Shown here: positions 39,729-44,392 of the stretch, one piece after another | Numbering within the stretch: position 1 is the first letter of the stretch | How the letters are laid out: each line of letters starts with the position of its first letter | Origin: a virus | Strand: one strand, 5' to 3' | Virus record (IMG/VR): IMGVR_UViG_3300035670_000418 | Location: 1 to 44,392 of that record | DNA length: 44,392 nucleotides | The notes under the pieces: model-generated | What the model was told of the DNA's origin: nothing | Databases searched by the model: none | What the model saw: the letters and a program-made list of their open reading frames with translations, nothing else | Program-made: the position numbers and the translations under genes

Positions 39729-42700
39729 CACTTCTTCCTTTTAGTTTCAGGAGGCAACGTGATGTTAACCGGGCGATCCACTCCCTTGTAGTTGGCGTAC
39801 TTAACAAGCGGGTTGGTTTTATCTGCGACGTCGCCCGTGTAGTCGTATCGATCCTTCACGACCAACGTGCCATCGGGCAACCGCTCGTACACAAACTGCC
39901 CAAGCGTGTTACGCAGATTTCCAGACTCACCGACGTTGAAGTCCGAGTCCAACATCGCCAGCGGCAAGCCCGTCTTCGGATTGCGACGACGGATCTGCTC
40001 GCGGTGATGCGCGTAGTCCACGACTCCCGGCAGCGGCTTACCCGTCTTCTCGCTAAGGACAGGGTTCTTCTCGGCGATAGTGATCAGCTCACGCAGCTTC
40101 GCAAGTTCTTGCGCAGAGAAACTTCCTTCGGTCAACGGTGCGCGCTGTTTCCTAGGATCACGGACGGACTCAGCATACGTACGAACCTGCGCGGGAGCTC
40201 GCTCTAAAAACTGCTGAAGTGCCATTGCTATACCAGGAGCAACCGACTCTCCGCCTTTGGCAAAGCCAGGCACGTCCATGTTCAGACTTTGATCCCCGAG
40301 CCGTTCATCACGGACCATGCCACCACCCTTCGGCATGTTGGTCATGTTATTCAGATAGCTCTGATAACGATTGCCCAACTCCATCGCAGCGACGGAATCC
40401 AACGTCGGACGCGAGCTGCCACCCGGAGCAAGGAGGCCCGGACGAGGGCCCTTGGCCATGAGCTGCGACTGTATAACAGCGTCTTGATACGCATCGGGCA
40501 GATTGTCCGGATTATCCTTCGCCGTCCCGTACAGCCGCTTCAACACGTCCAGCATATCCGGAGTGGTGAAGTATCCCGGCGGTGGCGGCTTGCCGCCGAT
40601 ACTTAGCGTTCTTTGCATTTGGCTAGGGCCTTTGACGCTATCCGGCGTAAAGCCACCGTAGTAACGCGACGCCTCGCCGCCATCAGCAAACCGACGCGCA
40701 AGTAACGGACCAGCACGGTTCAATGTCTCACGCGAGAGGTTCTTGCGAGTGAGATTGCTCAGATCCTCTTTGCGCCCTTTCACCTGCTCCATCAACGCGG
40801 CAAGTTGCTCACTGGCTGACCCTTGGTCCGTGGACCCTGATCCTTTGCCAGCGGCTAACGACTCAAGGCTCATGCTCATCGCCTTACCGCGATCGGTCGC
40901 AGCAGACTTCGTAGTGGTGCGCTTCACGCTACGAGCGTTCGGCGACATACGCACTTCGGTCGTCTCCTGCGCCGGCATGCTCGCGAGCAGCTTCTCAAGC
41001 TCCGCCTTGGCAGAGTCGTCCTTGTCGACTTCACCACCGTCAGCAAAGCGCATGAAGCCACCGCCCGGTGAGAAGATGCGATTGCCCAAGCGATCCGTGT
41101 AATAGCCCAGACCCTCTACTCCGCCCAAGATCCTCGGCGAAAGATTCGGGTTACGCGCCAACACGTCCTGGACCAACGGGCCCTTGTAGTCCTGCATCGG
41201 ATTGATGTTGGAGGGCAACGTGCCGGGGAGCATGGCTCCGGGTACGTTGTCAAAGTACTGCGGCTTGCCCGGCGTGTATGTGACGCCCTCAAATCCCGGC
41301 AGCGGCACCGGCTTCGGCGGAGCGACGTTCGTCGGGCCACCCGTGGTAACTCCCGGCGTTGGCGTAACAACGGGGCCAGTGCCTCCCGTACCCCCGGTGT
41401 ACCCACCAAGGTTCACGCGGCCACGGCTACCACCGAAGAGGTTCTCGTACGCCTTCATCAAATCCGACGGGACCGGAGTGATCTTGCCCGGCGGGGGTGG
41501 CGTTGGAGGCGAGGTTGGAGGCGTGACTGGGCTACCCGGAGGCGGAGGAGCCGGCGGGGGTGGCGGAGGAGGAGCCGGGGGTGGCGGCGGGGGTGGCGGA
41601 GGAGGCACGGTGATCGGCTCGCACTTGCCCGTCACGGTGCTGCGAACGTACCCCTCGGGACACGGACCAAGGTTGATTGGCTGGCAAGGGCCATTCGGCG
41701 TCCTGCGCTCATAGCCGGGAGGACACTCCTGTTGCGCGGGAGGCGTAGGAGGCTGCGGCGGTGGAGGCGGTGGTGGAGGTGGGACTGGTGGCGTGATCGT
41801 AGTCGGCTCGCACTTGCCCGTCACCGTGCTAAAGACATACCCCTCCGGGCATTCCTGGGTCGGAGGCGGAGGTGGGGGAGGCGGCGGAGGCGGAGGTGGC
41901 TCGGGCGGACACTGCACGTCCACAGGAATGATCGACCCGTCCCAGCACACCTTAGTGGGCGGGAGTTTAGGAGGAGGCGGGGGCGTGACAATAGGCTCGC
42001 ACTTACCCGTAACCGAACTATACGCGCTGCCCGGCGGACACTCGGTCGGGCCCATCGGAACGCACTCGCCCGTGTACGGCGAACGCTGATACCCAGGCGG
42101 ACACTCGGTTGAAGTTGGGGGAGGAGGCGGTGGTGGGGGAGGCGGAGGCGGTTTGTCATCCTCCTTGCCGACTCGCACGCAACGACCGAGCTCGTAGTCG
42201 AACTCCATCCCCGGAGGACACTGACGCTCGGTCTCACCAGTCGGTACGCACCGGCCTTGGTCAAAGTTGTAGGTGCTGCCCGGAGGACAGGTCGGCGTCG
42301 CCGGCTTGGTCGTCTCAGGGTTTACGCAAATGCCACGGATCGGGTCGAACACCTCCCCCGCAGGACAGGTCTGATCGGCAATGGTGCCGACGTTTGGGAT
42401 GCTCGTGAAGTCAAAGTTCTGATCAAAGAACGCCGGGTTCACCTTGCCATCCGGCAAGCGCATGTCGAAGAACGGATTGTTCGGATCGCCAGTGAAGTTG
42501 ATCGCCGGCTTGTCTTGGTACCCCGCATCACGGAAGGTCTGCGCAATGGCGTCGAGATCCGCCTGCGTCACGCCTTCAGGCAAGGTGAATGCAGGAGCTT
42601 GGCTCACGGGCGGTGGTTCGTTAAGACCGCGCATCGGCGGAGCGGCCTGCGCCAGGCTTGCCGTGTCGAAGTTCGGATCAAAAATGGGCGGCACCGTTGG

Positions 42701-42976
42701 TGCGTTTGTTACCGGAGCCATGTTCGCGAGGAACTGCTCAAGCGTCACCGGGGTCGACACCTCCGGCTGCACCGGCGTCGTCGCGGCAACGGGGGCAGCA
42801 GTGGCCGGGGTCTGCGCAAGTTGCGCGAGCAGATCCGCCGCCGAACGGTCAATGTACGGCGTGTCCGACGTTAGTTCGGCAACCGGGGTTTCTTCGGCAG
42901 GAGTAACAGGAGCTTCTAGCTCCTCCAGCATTTGCTTGCTTTTGCTCTTGCCCTGGAATGAACGTGGACTAGCCAT
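39728..42976 (-). CDS. Cys-module/polyproline repeat protein
   Basis: This protein of about 1,082 aa (ATG at 42976, AGGGGG site; an in-frame TTG is at 42979) has three parts. Residues 1-200 are Pro/Thr-rich. Then eight modules of CP(P/A/E)G-x8-G-x-C, strictly C-x12-C, plus one variant C-x11-C (CWDGSIIPVDVQC), alternate with tracts of up to about 12 Pro. The last 500 residues contain FADGGEVDKDD, FADGGEASRYYG and FAKGGESVAPG, then a helical C-terminus. Two-Cys modules with polyproline linkers suggest an extended, disulfide-bonded or metal-binding rod. The gene follows terminase and precedes the PcfJ-like gene. I recognise no named family. Confidence 0.65.
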   Translation of the reverse strand: MASPRSFQGKSKSKQMLEELEAPVTPAEETPVAELTSDTPYIDRSAADLLAQLAQTPATAAPVAATTPVQPEVSTPVTLEQFLANMAPVTNAPTVPPIFDPNFDTASLAQAAPPMRGLNEPPPVSQAPAFTLPEGVTQADLDAIAQTFRDAGYQDKPAINFTGDPNNPFFDMRLPDGKVNPAFFDQNFDFTSIPNVGTIADQTCPAGEVFDPIRGICVNPETTKPATPTCPPGSTYNFDQGRCVPTGETERQCPPGMEFDYELGRCVRVGKEDDKPPPPPPPPPPPPTSTECPPGYQRSPYTGECVPMGPTECPPGSAYSSVTGKCEPIVTPPPPPKLPPTKVCWDGSIIPVDVQCPPEPPPPPPPPPPPPPTQECPEGYVFSTVTGKCEPTTITPPVPPPPPPPPPQPPTPPAQQECPPGYERRTPNGPCQPINLGPCPEGYVRSTVTGKCEPITVPPPPPPPPPPAPPPPPPPAPPPPGSPVTPPTSPPTPPPPGKITPVPSDLMKAYENLFGGSRGRVNLGGYTGGTGGTGPVVTPTPGVTTGGPTNVAPPKPVPLPGFEGVTYTPGKPQYFDNVPGAMLPGTLPSNINPMQDYKGPLVQDVLARNPNLSPRILGGVEGLGYYTDRLGNRIFSPGGGFMRFADGGEVDKDDSAKAELEKLLASMPAQETTEVRMSPNARSVKRTTTKSAATDRGKAMSMSLESLAAGKGSGSTDQGSASEQLAALMEQVKGRKEDLSNLTRKNLSRETLNRAGPLLARRFADGGEASRYYGGFTPDSVKGPSQMQRTLSIGGKPPPPGYFTTPDMLDVLKRLYGTAKDNPDNLPDAYQDAVIQSQLMAKGPRPGLLAPGGSSRPTLDSVAAMELGNRYQSYLNNMTNMPKGGGMVRDERLGDQSLNMDVPGFAKGGESVAPGIAMALQQFLERAPAQVRTYAESVRDPRKQRAPLTEGSFSAQELAKLRELITIAEKNPVLSEKTGKPLPGVVDYAHHREQIRRRNPKTGLPLAMLDSDFNVGESGNLRNTLGQFVYERLPDGTLVVKDRYDYTGDVADKTNPLVKYANYKGVDRPVNITLPPETKRKK

Positions 42977-43004
42977 CAAGGCCCCCTGAAGGGTGTATGC
43001 CTTG
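42977..43004 (-). promoter_or_regulatory. Possible stem enclosing ribosome binding site
   Basis: Reading leftward, CAAGGC (43004-42999) can pair with GCCTTG (42982-42977), enclosing CCC-TTCA-GGG and the AGGGGG ribosome binding site just before the ATG at 42976. Translation of the cysteine-module gene could be limited unless this opens. It is a single short structure, so confidence is low. Confidence 0.25.
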
Positions 43005-43016
43005 ACATTCTAGGCT

Positions 43017-44392
43017 TCAATAGTATTCAGGGGCAAGCGCTCGATTTGACGGCTCTCCTACTTCGTCGGTCTGCAAGTTGACGAAGTTGCCTTGACGGAA
43101 ACGCATGATCGCCTGCGTCGTCGAGTCCACCATGTCGTCGTTATCGCCATTGGGAAACGCCGCGCACTCCTCGACAAGCTCCTCCGCCCAATCCGTATCC
43201 GGTGCCCACACGAGCCCCGCTTCGAATACCGGTGCGACAGAGTTCGCGCGACTGACCTTATCCGTACCCGACCTGCGACCACCAGGCGTGTACATGGTCA
43301 CCGGAATGCCAAGCCGCCGCAGCTCCTGCTGCAACGTCACACCGGTCGCCTTCGCCTCGATCAACACGTTGTCCGGATTCCAATGCTTGTACTCGTCTTT
43401 GGCAATGCGCTTCAATTCCGGAAAGTCCCACCGCCCACGCTTGACGTCTAACAGGATAATATTCGGCCCTGAGTCTTGGTCCGGGTAAAACACACCCCAG
43501 GTCGTGATCACCGAGAAGTCGGCCGTCTCCTTTTTGCTGTAGGCGGTGTCATAGCTCTGGATGATGTAGTTCACGATCGGCGGGTCGTCATGCGGCCACA
43601 CGCGCCACCACTCACGCTTGAGGATCGCACCCTCATCGTTCGTCGGCTGCTGCTGGTACATGGCGTTCCACTTCTGTACCGACAGCGACGCCTTAACCGC
43701 CTCCAACTCTTCGAGCTTCCAGAACTCCGGCCACAAGGGCTTTCCGCTAGGCAGGATTGCCGGGAACTCAATCACCTCCCACCGATCCGCCCCGCGACTG
43801 GATTGCGCCTTGAGTAACCGCGCCGTCAGGTCCTTGGTCCCCCAACGGGTCATCACGAGCACAATCGCACCGCCCGGCTGCAAACGGGTACGAGGACCGC
43901 CCTGGTACCAGTCCCACGCGTTCTCCAAAGCCAGATCCGACAACGCATCCTGCTCCGAATGCGGGTCGTCAATGATCAAAATATCCGCACCGCGTCCCGT
44001 CACCGCACCGCCGACACCGACCGCAAAGTAACTCCCGCCGTGGTTCGTGTCCCACCGGCCAGCCGCCTTGCTGTCCTGCTTCAACTGCACCTCGGGAAAC
44101 AGCTCCTTGTACCGGTCCGAGTCCATCAGATCGCGCACCTTACGGCCGAATTTGACGGCTAACTCTGCGGTGTGGGTGGCTTCAAGGGCCTGGGTTCGCG
44201 GATCACGGCCCATCAAGTACGCCGGCAGCAGGTACGAAGCGAACTCCGACTTCGTGTGACGAGGGGGCATGTTCACGATCAGGCGCTTCAAGGTCCCATT
44301 GGCAATGCGATCGAACGCAGAAGCCATGCGCTTGTGGTGTTCACCAAGGATCGCGGACGGCCAGACGTAGCGCACGAAGTCGATGAAGTTAG
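43017..44392 (-). CDS. Terminase large subunit, N-terminus beyond window
   Basis: The frame is open to the right edge (residues NFIDFVRYVWP precede a GTG at 44375 that is unlikely to be the true start), so the N-terminus is missing; 458 residues are visible. LIVNMPPRHTKSE is the Walker A-like ATPase motif, and ADILIIDDPHSEQD is Walker B plus catalytic region. The C-terminal nuclease half shows IIQSYDTAYSKKETADFSVI, with the leading acidic residue, VLIEAKATGVTLQQEL, and PNGDNDDMVDSTTQAI, with clustered Asp. This enzyme cuts and pumps concatemeric DNA into the procapsid. It is the first visible gene of the leftward structural block. Confidence 0.9.
   Translation of the reverse strand, partial: NFIDFVRYVWPSAILGEHHKRMASAFDRIANGTLKRLIVNMPPRHTKSEFASYLLPAYLMGRDPRTQALEATHTAELAVKFGRKVRDLMDSDRYKELFPEVQLKQDSKAAGRWDTNHGGSYFAVGVGGAVTGRGADILIIDDPHSEQDALSDLALENAWDWYQGGPRTRLQPGGAIVLVMTRWGTKDLTARLLKAQSSRGADRWEVIEFPAILPSGKPLWPEFWKLEELEAVKASLSVQKWNAMYQQQPTNDEGAILKREWWRVWPHDDPPIVNYIIQSYDTAYSKKETADFSVITTWGVFYPDQDSGPNIILLDVKRGRWDFPELKRIAKDEYKHWNPDNVLIEAKATGVTLQQELRRLGIPVTMYTPGGRRSGTDKVSRANSVAPVFEAGLVWAPDTDWAEELVEECAAFPNGDNDDMVDSTTQAIMRFRQGNFVNLQTDEVGEPSNRALAPEYY

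Overview
The window is part of a tailed double-stranded DNA bacteriophage genome, almost certainly podovirus-like. Terminase, portal, scaffold, capsid, two connector-type proteins and a P22-gp10-like nozzle protein are all present. No sheath, baseplate or canonical tape-measure gene is seen. Many proteins are of kinds I remember from marine and freshwater podoviruses (pelagiphage/cyanophage-like tail fibre N-terminus, 2OG-Fe(II) oxygenase, ParB-like protein, small Lys-Gly-Gly basic proteins). An aquatic proteobacterial host is a reasonable guess, but the sequence alone does not name the host. No integrase, repressor, tRNA or CRISPR array was seen. Both window edges cut through genes.

Layout. 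At 1-1501 three leftward genes belong to a replication or recombination module: a partial conserved protein, a coiled-coil protein and a small protein. A short divergent promoter region (about 1502-1579) separates them from two rightward genes, an SNF2-like helicase and a PD-(D/E)XK exonuclease (1580-3729). From 43 kb down to 3.7 kb everything is leftward. In transcription order this long block holds terminase large subunit, a cysteine-module/polyproline protein, a PcfJ-like-domain protein, portal, small basic protein, 63-aa protein, GroES-like co-chaperonin, scaffold, small virion protein, decoration-like protein and major capsid protein. A strong terminator follows the capsid gene. Then come a leader, small virion proteins, a run of short basic Lys-Gly-Gly proteins, connector/adaptor genes, tail fibre and adhesin genes, accessory genes, and the lysis cassette (holin, lysozyme, second two-helix membrane protein) with an inserted GIY-YIG homing endonuclease. 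The block ends with the nozzle protein, jelly-roll-like proteins and four very large internal-virion/ejection-type proteins.

Genes are tightly packed. ATGA, TAATG, TGATG and GTGA stop/start overlaps are frequent, so translational coupling is likely. Several of the roughly 50 genes fall below usual size cut-offs or begin at GTG/TTG, including a 54-aa basic protein at 29335-29499.

Most unusual points: an approximately 1,080-aa protein with eight C-x12-C modules joined by polyproline tracts beside the terminase; a PcfJ-like domain whose usual Cys is Ser; a lysozyme with an E-C-S catalytic pattern; a Gly-Gly-containing short motif shared by many otherwise unrelated proteins; a short DNA motif recurring inside three or four genes; and long 66-base-unit tandem repeats in structural genes. 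All family names are recognitions from memory and motif reading; no database search was run.
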